Part shown: piece by piece, positions 24,852 to 32,299 of the stretch
Layout: each line of letters begins with the position of its first letter
Numbering within the stretch: the stretch's first letter is position 1
NCBI RefSeq assembly: GCF_025567165.1
Contig: NZ_JAOQKC010000019.1
Location: 1-64,000, forward strand
Reading direction: 5' to 3'
DNA: 64,000 bases
Source: Laedolimicola ammoniilytica
GTDB lineage: Bacteria > Bacillota > Clostridia > Lachnospirales > Lachnospiraceae
Notes under the pieces: model-generated
The model's input: the letters and a program-made list of their open reading frames with translations, nothing else
Databases searched by the model: none
Told to the model about the DNA's origin: nothing
Made by a program: the position numbers and the translations under genes

Positions 24852-26099
24852 GTGAAAAAGAAGGTTCTGGTAGGCTATATTATTGCGGCAATGATTGCGT
24901 TAGTCGCGTTTGAATACGCATTTTGGACAAACGGCTTCAGCTATCTGGAGCATCAGAGCGAGAAAAGCTATCTGACTCAGGCAGAAATGCTGCGGGATTT
25001 GTTCCAGGCAGAGGATGTGGCCGGGGAAAACGGCTATGAGCAGTTTGCGGAGAATTACGCGAAAACCTACAATATCCGGATCACCATTATAGATTCCGAG
25101 GGTAACGTGCTGGGAGAGTCCCAGGGCGCCAGCGATTTGATGAGCAATCATCTGAACCGGGAAGAGGTGCAGAAGGCCCTGGAGGGGGAGAGCAACAGTC
25201 TGATCCGGAAATCAGATACCTTTGACGTGGACTACTGCTACTGCGCAGTCCCGGTGGACAGCGGCGACTTCCATGGCGTCATGCGTGTGGCCCTGCCTTT
25301 AAGTGAACTGAAAAATATGGATAATGAATTTGTCCGCTCCACGATTCTGGTAACCCTGGTGCTTCTGGTTGTGGTATTTTTCCTGGGCGCTTATTTCCGA
25401 AAATATGTGCAGGCCATGAAGAAGGTGGAAAATATGCGGCGGGAATTCGTGTCCAACGTCACCCATGAGCTGAAGACACCGCTGACCTCTATCCGGGGCT
25501 TTGTGGAAACCCTGAAGGACGGAGCCATTGAGGATCCGAAGATGGCCCACAGATTTTTGGATATCATTGACATTGAGACGGAGCGGCTGAGCCATCTCAT
25601 CAGCGATACTCTGCTGTTGTCCGAGATTGAGAGCAAGCAGGACACCAACCGGGAGCCCTGCGACGTCAACGCAGTGATCGCCGAGGTGGTGGAGCTTTTG
25701 CAGCCCAAGGTCAAGGAGCATGTCCGCCTGATTTTCCAGCCGGATCCGACGTTGAAGCCCTATAACTGCAACCGGGATCGGATCAAGCAGCTGCTGATCA
25801 ATCTGGTGGACAACGGTCTGAAGGCTACGGAATTCGGCGCCGTTACCGTCAGGTGCCGTACCATGGGAAATGAACTGGTGCTGGAAATCTCGGATACGGG
25901 TATCGGAATGGAGGAGGAGCAGCTGGAGCGGATTTTCGAACGCTTCTACCGGGTAGATAAGGGACGATCCAAGGCCCAGGGCGGTACCGGACTGGGACTG
26001 TCCATTGTGAAGCATATCGTGGAGTTGTATCACGGAACCGTTCATGTAACCAGTAAACCGGGCGTAGGTACGGAATTTACAGTGAAGCTGCCGTATTAA
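24852..26099 (+). CDS. phoR: PhoR-like sensor histidine kinase
   Basis: A 415-residue membrane kinase with GTG start. Helices at about 5-22 and 158-178 flank an extracytoplasmic sensor domain. HisKA has the phosphorylated His in VTHELKTPLTSIRGFVETL; HATPase has NLVDNGLKA, DTGIGMEEEQLERIF and GGTGLGLSIVKH. The E-L-K-T-P-L-T-S-I-R-G sequence is typical of the PhoR/WalK group. The response regulator follows. Neighbouring transport genes point to inorganic phosphate as the signal. Confidence 0.88.
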   Translation: MKKKVLVGYIIAAMIALVAFEYAFWTNGFSYLEHQSEKSYLTQAEMLRDLFQAEDVAGENGYEQFAENYAKTYNIRITIIDSEGNVLGESQGASDLMSNHLNREEVQKALEGESNSLIRKSDTFDVDYCYCAVPVDSGDFHGVMRVALPLSELKNMDNEFVRSTILVTLVLLVVVFFLGAYFRKYVQAMKKVENMRREFVSNVTHELKTPLTSIRGFVETLKDGAIEDPKMAHRFLDIIDIETERLSHLISDTLLLSEIESKQDTNREPCDVNAVIAEVVELLQPKVKEHVRLIFQPDPTLKPYNCNRDRIKQLLINLVDNGLKATEFGAVTVRCRTMGNELVLEISDTGIGMEEEQLERIFERFYRVDKGRSKAQGGTGLGLSIVKHIVELYHGTVHVTSKPGVGTEFTVKLPY

Positions 26100-26149
26100 A
26101 AAGCGTATAGAAATATTTGCAGACACGGAAGCATTGCAGAGGAGATATC

Positions 26150-26848
26150 ATGGCAAAAAAAGTCATATTAACCATAGACGATGAGGAACATATCTTAGAT
26201 CTGTTGGAGTACAATCTGGAAAAAAATGGATACGAAGTTCTGCGGGCTGAGACCGGAGAAAAGGGATTGGCGATTCTCAAAACCATGCAGGTGGATCTGG
26301 TGCTGCTGGATTATATGCTGCCCGGCATAGACGGGATTGAGGTGCTGAAAAGCCTGCGGGCAGACAAAAACCTGTCCGCTATGCCGGTGATTATGCTGAC
26401 CGCCAAGGGCGAGGAAATTGACAAGGTCCTGGGACTGGAGATGGGCGCCGACGATTATATCAGCAAGCCCTTCGGTATCCGGGAGCTGCTGGCCCGGGTG
26501 AAAGCCCTGCTTCGCAGAAGCTCCCTGGAAAAAATCGAGTCGGAACCGGAAGATAAGATCACAGCGGGAGACCTGATCATCAACAATACCTCCCGGGAGG
26601 TTTATATGGAAGGAAAGCCGGTATTCCTGTCCCTGAAGGAATTTGAGCTTCTCTACCTTCTGGCCAGCCACCGCAACCGGGTATTTACCCGGGAGCAGCT
26701 TCTGGAGCTGATTTGGGGGTATGAATATTCCGGAGAAACCCGGACTGTAGACGTCCATGTGCGGAATCTCCGCAAGAAGATCGAAAAGGATCCGGATCAC
26801 CCCCAGTATATTCAGACCGTGCGCGGCATGGGTTACAAATTTGTCTGA
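26150..26848 (+). CDS. phoP: PhoP/PhoB-like response regulator
   Basis: A 232-residue OmpR-family regulator. The receiver has the acidic pocket IDDEE, phosphorylated Asp in LVLLDYMLPGIDG and Lys in YISKPFG; the C-terminal winged helix has LLELIWGYEYSGETRTVDVH and RGMGYKF. I chose the ATG at 26150 with GAGGAGAT upstream and a typical first strand MAKKVILTIDD. It should bind the Pho boxes at 23072 and 27059. Confidence 0.92.
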   Translation: MAKKVILTIDDEEHILDLLEYNLEKNGYEVLRAETGEKGLAILKTMQVDLVLLDYMLPGIDGIEVLKSLRADKNLSAMPVIMLTAKGEEIDKVLGLEMGADDYISKPFGIRELLARVKALLRRSSLEKIESEPEDKITAGDLIINNTSREVYMEGKPVFLSLKEFELLYLLASHRNRVFTREQLLELIWGYEYSGETRTVDVHVRNLRKKIEKDPDHPQYIQTVRGMGYKFV

Positions 26849-26889
26849 ATGATAATTTCATAAGCTCTTCGGTCTGAAGAATCCTGCTT

Positions 26890-26918
26890 AGAATCCTGTT
26901 TGGCAGGATTCTTTTTTT
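26890..26918 (+). terminator. Terminator after phoP
   Basis: AGAATCCTG-TTTGG-CAGGATTCT followed by TTTTTTT. The stem is the same as the terminal hairpin of repeat families A and B. Confidence 0.9.
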
Positions 26919-27055
26919 ATGCAATAGGAAATTCCTATGGAATCCCCTATTGCATAAAAGCAAGCGGAGCTTGCAAAGATGCGCACTCGGCGCAGTGGTA
27001 GATGGTTGCTGATGCAACCGCGCCTCGGCGCGAGAATGTGCCAACGGCACATTCT
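26919..27055. repeat. Dispersed palindromic repeat, family B, copy 2, with an AT-rich leading hairpin
   Basis: 26979-27055 matches 9960-10037; the last hairpin reads AGAATGTGCC-AAC-GGCACATTCT, a full compensatory change from copy 1. In front of it, TATGCAATAGG and CCTATTGCATA form a hairpin, and GCAAG-CGGAG-CTTGC another. The leading hairpin plays the part of CTCTATAGG/CCTATAGAG in family A. No coding sequence. Confidence 0.85.
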
Positions 27056-27058
27056 TTC

Positions 27059-27140
27059 TTACACAAAAGCCTTACCGGCACTTTACATGAGCTTTACGAA
27101 ACCTGGCTTTTACCCTTTACATTGGCAGACTAAGATATAA
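27059..27140 (+). promoter_or_regulatory. Pho box array and promoter of the pst operon
   Basis: Six successive 11-base blocks from 27059 to 27124 carry TTACA-type sequences in register: TTACACAAAAG, CCTTACCGGCA, CTTTACATGAG, CTTTACGAAAC, CTGGCTTTTAC, CCTTTACATTG. The fifth is the weakest. TATAAA at about 27135 is a fitting -10 with no -35, as in PhoP-activated promoters. Confidence 0.78.
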
Positions 27141-27231
27141 ATCACAGGGCGGACAAGAGAAACCAAACGCCCTGGAGAAGAAAAGAGAGAAGAGGCCGGA
27201 AACGTTCACCCGGCGAAAAGGAGAAAACATT

Positions 27232-28158
27232 ATGAAAAAGAAAACAGTTAGCTTATTGATGACCATGGCACTTACAGCAGCAATGCTGGCAGGCTGCGGA
27301 AGCTCTGAGACCGCAGATACCACAGCAGCTGCGGATACTGCTGCAGCGGCAGATACAGCAACAGCAGATTTTGACACCGAAGAGGATATCTCTGTATATT
27401 CCCGTGAGGACGGTTCCGGAACCAGAGGCGCATTCATCGAGCTGTTCGGTGTAGAAGAGAAGGACGCCAACGGAGAAAAGATTGACAACACCACCGAGGA
27501 CGCCACCATCACCAACAATACTTCCGTTATGATGACCGGTGTGGCAGGCGATGATTACGCAATCGGATACGTATCCTTAGGTTCCCTGAACGATACCGTA
27601 AAGGCGCTGAAGATTGACGGCGTAGAGCCGACCGTAGAAAATATCAAGAGCGACAGCTACAAGGTATACAGACCCTTCAACATCGCAACCAAGGGCGAGG
27701 TAAGCGAGGCTGCGCAGGATTTCATCGATTATATCCTGAGCGCAGAGGGACAGCAGATTGTAAGCGATGAGGGATACATCACCATCGACGACGCGGCTCC
27801 GGCATTCGCAGGCGGCCAGGCAAGCGGCAGCGTGACAGTAGCAGGTTCTTCCTCCGTATCTCCGGTGATGGAGAAGCTGGCAGAGGCTTATATGAAGCTG
27901 AATGGCAACGTAAAGATTGAGATTCAGACCAGTGATTCTACTACAGGTATGACCTCCGCTATCGACGGCGTATGCGACATCGGAATGGCTTCCAGAGAGC
28001 TGAAGGACACAGAGGCGGCAGAACTTACTGCAACGGTTATCGCACAGGATGGTATCGCGGTAGTTGTAAATAACAACAATCCCATCGACAACCTGACTAA
28101 AGACCAGGTAAAGAGCATTTACGTAGGCGAGACTACTTCCTGGAGCGAGGTAGAGTAA
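27232..28158 (+). CDS. pstS: Phosphate-binding lipoprotein PstS, circularly permuted
   Basis: A 308-residue lipoprotein: signal peptide with lipobox LAGC (Cys22), then an Ala/Thr/Asp-rich linker to about residue 50. Residues 52-182 are what is normally the C-terminal half of PstS (VYSREDGSGTRGAF to FIDYILSAEGQQIVSDEGY). Residues 199-308 are what is normally the N-terminal half (VTVAGSSSVSPVMEKLAEAY, CDIGMASRELK, DQVKSIYVGETTSWSEVE). Canonical PstS runs GSSS half first and SREDGSGTR straight after NWSEV. All ligand-binding motifs are kept, so this appears to be a working permuted protein, supported by its place before pstCAB and behind a Pho box array. Confidence 0.9.
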   Translation: MKKKTVSLLMTMALTAAMLAGCGSSETADTTAAADTAAAADTATADFDTEEDISVYSREDGSGTRGAFIELFGVEEKDANGEKIDNTTEDATITNNTSVMMTGVAGDDYAIGYVSLGSLNDTVKALKIDGVEPTVENIKSDSYKVYRPFNIATKGEVSEAAQDFIDYILSAEGQQIVSDEGYITIDDAAPAFAGGQASGSVTVAGSSSVSPVMEKLAEAYMKLNGNVKIEIQTSDSTTGMTSAIDGVCDIGMASRELKDTEAAELTATVIAQDGIAVVVNNNNPIDNLTKDQVKSIYVGETTSWSEVE

Positions 28159-28177
28159 GCAAAAGAGGGCAAATGAT

Positions 28178-29053
28178 ATGAAACAGGCGGCTTGGAAAGC
28201 GCGTATCAAGGAAGTATTTATGCAGGCGGTGTTCTTCATAGCCGCCTGCACCTCTATTCTGGCAGTAATACTCATTTGTGTATTTCTGTTTGCCAACGGA
28301 CTTCCGGCCATCGGAAAAATCGGACCGATGGAGTTCCTGCTGGGAACCAGATGGAAGCCGGGCAACAACATTTTCGGAATTCTGCCCTTTATCCTGGGCA
28401 GTATCTACGTGACAGCGGGAGCAATTCTCATCGGAGTTCCCATCGGAATCCTGACCTCGATTTTCATGGCGTACTATTGCCCAAAGAAAATCTACCGTCC
28501 CCTGAAGGCAGCCACTGAGCTGCTGGCAGGAATCCCGTCGGTCGTATATGGTTTCTTCGGCATGATGGTTCTGGTTCCCCTGCTCCGGCAGATTCCCCAT
28601 TGCAAGGGAAATGTCATGCTGACTGCGTGCATTCTTCTGGGTATCATGATTCTGCCAACTATCATCGGAACCACGGAAACGGCTCTTCGGAGCGTACCGG
28701 CCATGTACCATGAGGGAGCGCTGGCACTGGGAGCAACCAAGGAGCGGAGCGTATTTACGGTTATCGTCCCGGCGGCAAAATCCGGCGTGCTGACCGGAAT
28801 TGTACTGGGAATCGGCCGCGCCATCGGCGAGACCATGGCGGTTATCATGGTAGCCGGAAATCAGACTAAGATGCCGGAAAGTCTGTTTAAGGGCGTCCGT
28901 ACCATGACGGCAAATATCGTCATTGAGATGGGCTACGCCACAGACCTGCACCGGGAAGCTTTGATTGCCACGGCGGTTGTACTCTTTGTATTTATTCTGA
29001 TTATCAATTTAAGCGTATCACTGTTAAGGAGGGGCGGAAATGGAAGCAATTAA
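28178..29053 (+). CDS. pstC: Phosphate ABC transporter permease PstC
   Basis: A 291-residue permease with six membrane helices. The cytoplasmic loop EGALALGATKERSVFTVIVP is the EAA motif that contacts the ATPase, followed by IGRAIGETMAVIMVAGN, typical of PstC. It pairs with PstA to form the phosphate channel. It begins 19 bases after pstS and overlaps pstA by 14 bases. Confidence 0.95.
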   Translation: MKQAAWKARIKEVFMQAVFFIAACTSILAVILICVFLFANGLPAIGKIGPMEFLLGTRWKPGNNIFGILPFILGSIYVTAGAILIGVPIGILTSIFMAYYCPKKIYRPLKAATELLAGIPSVVYGFFGMMVLVPLLRQIPHCKGNVMLTACILLGIMILPTIIGTTETALRSVPAMYHEGALALGATKERSVFTVIVPAAKSGVLTGIVLGIGRAIGETMAVIMVAGNQTKMPESLFKGVRTMTANIVIEMGYATDLHREALIATAVVLFVFILIINLSVSLLRRGGNGSN

Positions 29054-29912
29054 CAAGCAGACGGCAGGCGATAAGCTCCATGCCCTGCAAAAGCATCCGG
29101 GTTCCCTGATTCTGTTCCTGCTGGTGGTGCTGGCAGCATGCGTAACTTTTGCCGTACTGATTTTCCTGATCGCCTACATTCTGATCCGGGGCGTACCCTA
29201 TCTGACGCCGGAGCTGTTCTCCCTGCATTATACCTCGGATAACGTTTCCCTGATGCCGGCGCTGTTCAACACCATCGAAATGATTTTCCTGGCGCTGATT
29301 CTGGCGGTTCCTGTGGGTATCTTTTCTGCCATTTATCTGGTGGAATACGCGAAAAAGGGAAATAAATTCGTAGGCGTGGTGCGGGTAACGGCGGAGACGC
29401 TGTCGGGTATTCCCTCTATCGTCTATGGCCTGTTTGGTATGCTGTTTTTCGTAACAAAGCTGAAATGGAGCTACTCCATGCTGGCAGGCGCCTTCACCCT
29501 AGCGATTATGATTCTTCCGCTGATTATGCGGACCACGGAGGAAGCGTTGATTTCCGTACCGGATTCCTATCGGGAGGGAAGCTTCGGACTGGGAGCCGGA
29601 AAGCTCCGGACCGTCTTTCAGGTGGTACTACCTAGCGCGATTCCGGGTATCCTGGCAGGTGTGATCCTGGGAATCGGCCGTATCGTGGGCGAGACGGCGG
29701 CGCTGATGTACACCTCCGGAACGGTGGCCAAGTATGCGGGAGCCATGGAATCCGGCCGGACCCTGGCTTTACATATGTACGTGCTGACCAGCGAGGCCCT
29801 TCATGTGGATCAAGCCTCTGCCACAGCCGTAGTGCTGCTGGTAATTGTCATCGGAATTAACGCGTTTTCGGGCTTTATTGCAAAGAAGCTGGCGAAGAAG
29901 ACAGGAGAATAG
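29040..29912 (+). CDS. pstA: Phosphate ABC transporter permease PstA
   Basis: A 290-residue permease with six helices. EAA-loop YREGSFGLGAGKLRTVFQVV and GIGRIVGETAALMYTSG mark it as PstA. AGGAGGGGCG before the ATG lies within the end of pstC, so the two are translationally coupled. pstB follows after 2 bases. Confidence 0.95.
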   Translation: MEAINKQTAGDKLHALQKHPGSLILFLLVVLAACVTFAVLIFLIAYILIRGVPYLTPELFSLHYTSDNVSLMPALFNTIEMIFLALILAVPVGIFSAIYLVEYAKKGNKFVGVVRVTAETLSGIPSIVYGLFGMLFFVTKLKWSYSMLAGAFTLAIMILPLIMRTTEEALISVPDSYREGSFGLGAGKLRTVFQVVLPSAIPGILAGVILGIGRIVGETAALMYTSGTVAKYAGAMESGRTLALHMYVLTSEALHVDQASATAVVLLVIVIGINAFSGFIAKKLAKKTGE

Positions 29913-29914
29913 AA

Positions 29915-30664
29915 ATGGGTATTATGAAGATTGAACATCTGGATCTGTTCTACGGGGATTTCCAGGCGCTCAAAAATGTAAATATGGAGATTGAGAAAAA
30001 TGAGATTACCGCGTTTATCGGCCCGTCCGGCTGCGGCAAATCCACCTTCCTCAAATCCCTGAACCGTATGAATGATATGGTGGCCGGCTGTAAGATTACC
30101 GGAAAGGTAACCTTAAACGGACAGGACATCTACAAGGGAATGGACGTGAATGACCTGCGCCGGAGAGTGGGCATGGTATTCCAGAAGCCGAATCCATTTC
30201 CCATGAGTATCTACGACAATATTGCCTATGGTCCCCGGACCCACGGAATCCGGAATAAAGCGAAGCTGGACGAAATCGTAGAGGAATCCCTACGGAACGC
30301 GGCGATCTGGGACGAGACCAAGGATCGTCTGAAAAAGAGCGCCCTGGGTATGTCCGGCGGACAGCAGCAGCGTCTCTGTATCGCCAGGGCTCTGGCCGTG
30401 AAGCCGGAGATTCTGCTGATGGACGAGCCGACCTCCGCGCTGGATCCGATTTCCACCTCCAAGATTGAGGACCTGTGTATGGAACTGAAGAAGAGCTTTA
30501 CGATTGTGATGGTAACCCACAACATGCAGCAGGCGGCGCGTATCTCTGACAAGACCGCATTTTTCCTGCTGGGTGAGGTTATCGAGTACGGCAACACGGA
30601 TCAGATCTTCTCCATGCCGAAGGATACCCGTACCGAAAATTATATTTCAGGAAGGTTTGGTTGA
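29915..30664 (+). CDS. pstB: Phosphate ABC transporter ATPase PstB
   Basis: A 249-residue ABC ATPase. Walker A GPSGCGKST, Q-loop VFQKPNPFPMSIYDNIAYGP (the PstB-specific form), signature ALGMSGGQQQRLCIARAL, Walker B EILLMDEPTSALDP and switch VTHNMQQA are all present. It powers PstCA. It lies tightly between pstA and phoU. Confidence 0.97.
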   Translation: MGIMKIEHLDLFYGDFQALKNVNMEIEKNEITAFIGPSGCGKSTFLKSLNRMNDMVAGCKITGKVTLNGQDIYKGMDVNDLRRRVGMVFQKPNPFPMSIYDNIAYGPRTHGIRNKAKLDEIVEESLRNAAIWDETKDRLKKSALGMSGGQQQRLCIARALAVKPEILLMDEPTSALDPISTSKIEDLCMELKKSFTIVMVTHNMQQAARISDKTAFFLLGEVIEYGNTDQIFSMPKDTRTENYISGRFG

Positions 30665-30668
30665 TGCT

Positions 30669-31316
30669 ATGAGAGATTTTTATGAAGAACAGCTGAATGA
30701 GCTGCATACACAGATGATCGCTATGGGCGGTCTGTGTGAAAAGGCCATTTCCAATGCTACAAAAGCTCTGACAGACGGCGATCTGCACCTGGCAGAGGAA
30801 ATTATGAAGAATGACGCCATCATCAACCGTCAGGAGCGTGACATTGAAAGTCTCTGTATGAAACTGATTCTCCATCAGCAGCCGGTGGCGGGGGATCTCC
30901 GCCGGGTTTCCGCGGCCCTGAAAATGGTGACGGATATGGAGCGTATCGGCGACCAGGCGGCAGATATCGCAGACATCGTCATCGACATGAACGAGAAGCT
31001 GCCCGACCAGTTTTTACATATCTGTAAGATGGGTGTGGCGGCCATGAAAATGGTTACAGACAGCGTCACAGCTTACGTGGACGAAGATTTGGAGCTGGCC
31101 CGTCAGGTCATCCGGGATGATGATATTGTGGACGGATTGTTTTTAAAGGTAAGAGGGGAAATCCTGGACGCCATCCGTGACGGCGGCAGCAAGGGCGAGG
31201 AGGTGCTAGATCTGTTCATGATCACCAAGTATTATGAGCGGATCGGCGACCACGCCACGAACATCGCGGAGTGGGTAGAGTACTCCATAACCGGGGAACG
31301 GTCCAACGAGAATTAA
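30669..31316 (+). CDS. phoU: Phosphate signalling protein PhoU
   Basis: A 215-residue all-helical protein with two PhoU repeats; each has the metal-binding E/DxxxD pattern (MVTDMERIGDQAADIADIV and ITKYYERIGDHATNIAEWV). It damps PhoR signalling when phosphate is plentiful by contact with the Pst transporter. The ATG at 30669 is preferred (GGAAGG upstream, usual length 215-220) over an in-frame start inside pstB. Confidence 0.95.
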   Translation: MRDFYEEQLNELHTQMIAMGGLCEKAISNATKALTDGDLHLAEEIMKNDAIINRQERDIESLCMKLILHQQPVAGDLRRVSAALKMVTDMERIGDQAADIADIVIDMNEKLPDQFLHICKMGVAAMKMVTDSVTAYVDEDLELARQVIRDDDIVDGLFLKVRGEILDAIRDGGSKGEEVLDLFMITKYYERIGDHATNIAEWVEYSITGERSNEN

Positions 31317-31405
31317 ATATCGTCTGAATGCTTGAATTTCTGAGAAAGCTGTGATATAGCATATCTTATGCAAATGATAGCAGTATTCCGAGAGAATACA
31401 AAATG

Positions 31406-31440
31406 AAAGCCAGAGAGCTGCAACTCTCTGGCTTTCTTGT
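31406..31440 (+). terminator. Terminator of the pst-phoU operon
   Basis: AAAGCCAGAGAG and CTCTCTGGCTTT around CTGCAA, then CTTGT. Confidence 0.85.
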
Positions 31441-31544
31441 CATTTGTTCTTTTAAATGACTTTGAAATATCAGAAAATAATGAAATATTTGCACAAATAA
31501 AACAATAATAAAAGAAAAAACTTAAAATAAATGAAAAATAAGTA

Positions 31545-31573
31545 TTGACAAATGGGAAAAGTCCCGCTATAAT
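31545..31573 (+). promoter_or_regulatory. Consensus promoter for a non-coding transcript
   Basis: TTGACA and TATAAT, both perfect, with a 17-base spacer. One of the best housekeeping promoters in the window, but no credible gene follows for 700 bases. Confidence 0.85.
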
Positions 31574-31579
31574 ACAATT

Positions 31580-32132
31580 AAAGATAAGGAACACGAAAAA
31601 CAAAACAAAAGCTTCAGAAGAAAGGAAGCGAAAAACAACTCAACTATCTTCTTAAATATAACCCAGTTATATTTAACATAGAGAACGAGTAATCTAAGAA
31701 AAGGAGGTACAGTCCAACAGGAACTTAACGAACCACCCCATAATCTGAGAAAAGAGAGGTACGGACCGCCGAAGACTTAAGAGGGACTTCCTAAGAAAGC
31801 TTTCAGAAAGATGTCAATCTTAATCAAAAGCAGAATTACGGAAGGCAGGAAAAAGGTAACCGTAAATCAATCGTTCGATGAGAATCGGTAAAAAAGAAGA
31901 AAAAGCCGGATGAGAAAGAAGGAAGAAAAGGCAAACCGGTACAAATGAACTTTACAGAAGATCGAAAAACAAAAACCGAAGACAGAAGAAATCGAACGGA
32001 AAAAGTCAATGAGACTTTAAAATAAAAAGAAACTGAAAACAGAATAAAGAAATGAGGTATTAGTCCAATGGACAGCATAGTTTAGCAGCGGGTATCAATG
32101 TAAGTAGAGTTGATGCCCGCTGAATTATTTTG
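31580..32132 (+). ncRNA. Candidate purine-rich non-coding RNA of about 550 nt
   Basis: The stretch runs from a consensus promoter to a terminator-like hairpin (AGCGGGTATCAA at 32087 with TTGATGCCCGCT ending 32121, then GAATTATTTTG). The top strand is strikingly rich in A and G and I find no start codon with spacing and length suited to a protein. TAATCTAAGAAAAG-GAGGTACAGTCC at 31690 recurs in altered form at 31741 (TAATCTGAGAAAAG, AGGTACGGACC), and AGGTATTAGTCC at 32055 is a third variant. Small hairpins include GCTTC/GAAGC, AAATATAA/TTATATTT and AAAGTC/GACTTT. It matches no RNA family I can name. An untranslated leader of addB is the alternative, but a terminator and a separate promoter intervene. 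Confidence 0.6.
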
Positions 32133-32145
32133 TTCAAAAATAAAT

Positions 32146-32185
32146 CGAACAAATGTTTGCTTTCGCAAAGAATATATGATATGAT
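32146..32185 (+). promoter_or_regulatory. LexA box and promoter for addBA
   Basis: CGAACAAATGTTTG (32146-32159) fits the Firmicute SOS operator CGAAC-N4-GTTYG. It overlaps a -35 TTGCTT (32157-32162), with TATGAT 17 bases on. Repression by LexA and induction by DNA damage follow from this. Downstream the leader has two hairpins (GTCAA-CATAC/GTATG-TTGAC near 32213 and CTCATGAATC-GTA-GATTCATGAG at 32240-32262). Confidence 0.7.
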
Positions 32186-32299
32186 ATAATGAGCGCAAGA
32201 GAGTCAACATACTTGTATGATTGACGAACGACGAATGTTGCTCATGAATCGTAGATTCATGAGATAATACAGGAAAAGAAGTTGAGAAGGAGTGTCCCC

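Noticed and set aside
26117..26149. Upstream start codon for phoP
   Set aside because: It adds 11 residues not found in the family and lacks a ribosome binding site, while the ATG at 26150 has GAGGAG.
31690..32075. Small peptide genes behind the AGGAGG-like motifs in the candidate RNA
   Set aside because: No start codon stands at a useful distance after the first two motifs; after the third only a five-codon frame follows.
31580..32132. CsrA-sponge RNA (CsrB-like) because of many GGA motifs
   Set aside because: About eleven GGA triplets occur, close to what the strong A/G bias alone would give, and they are not consistently in hairpin loops.
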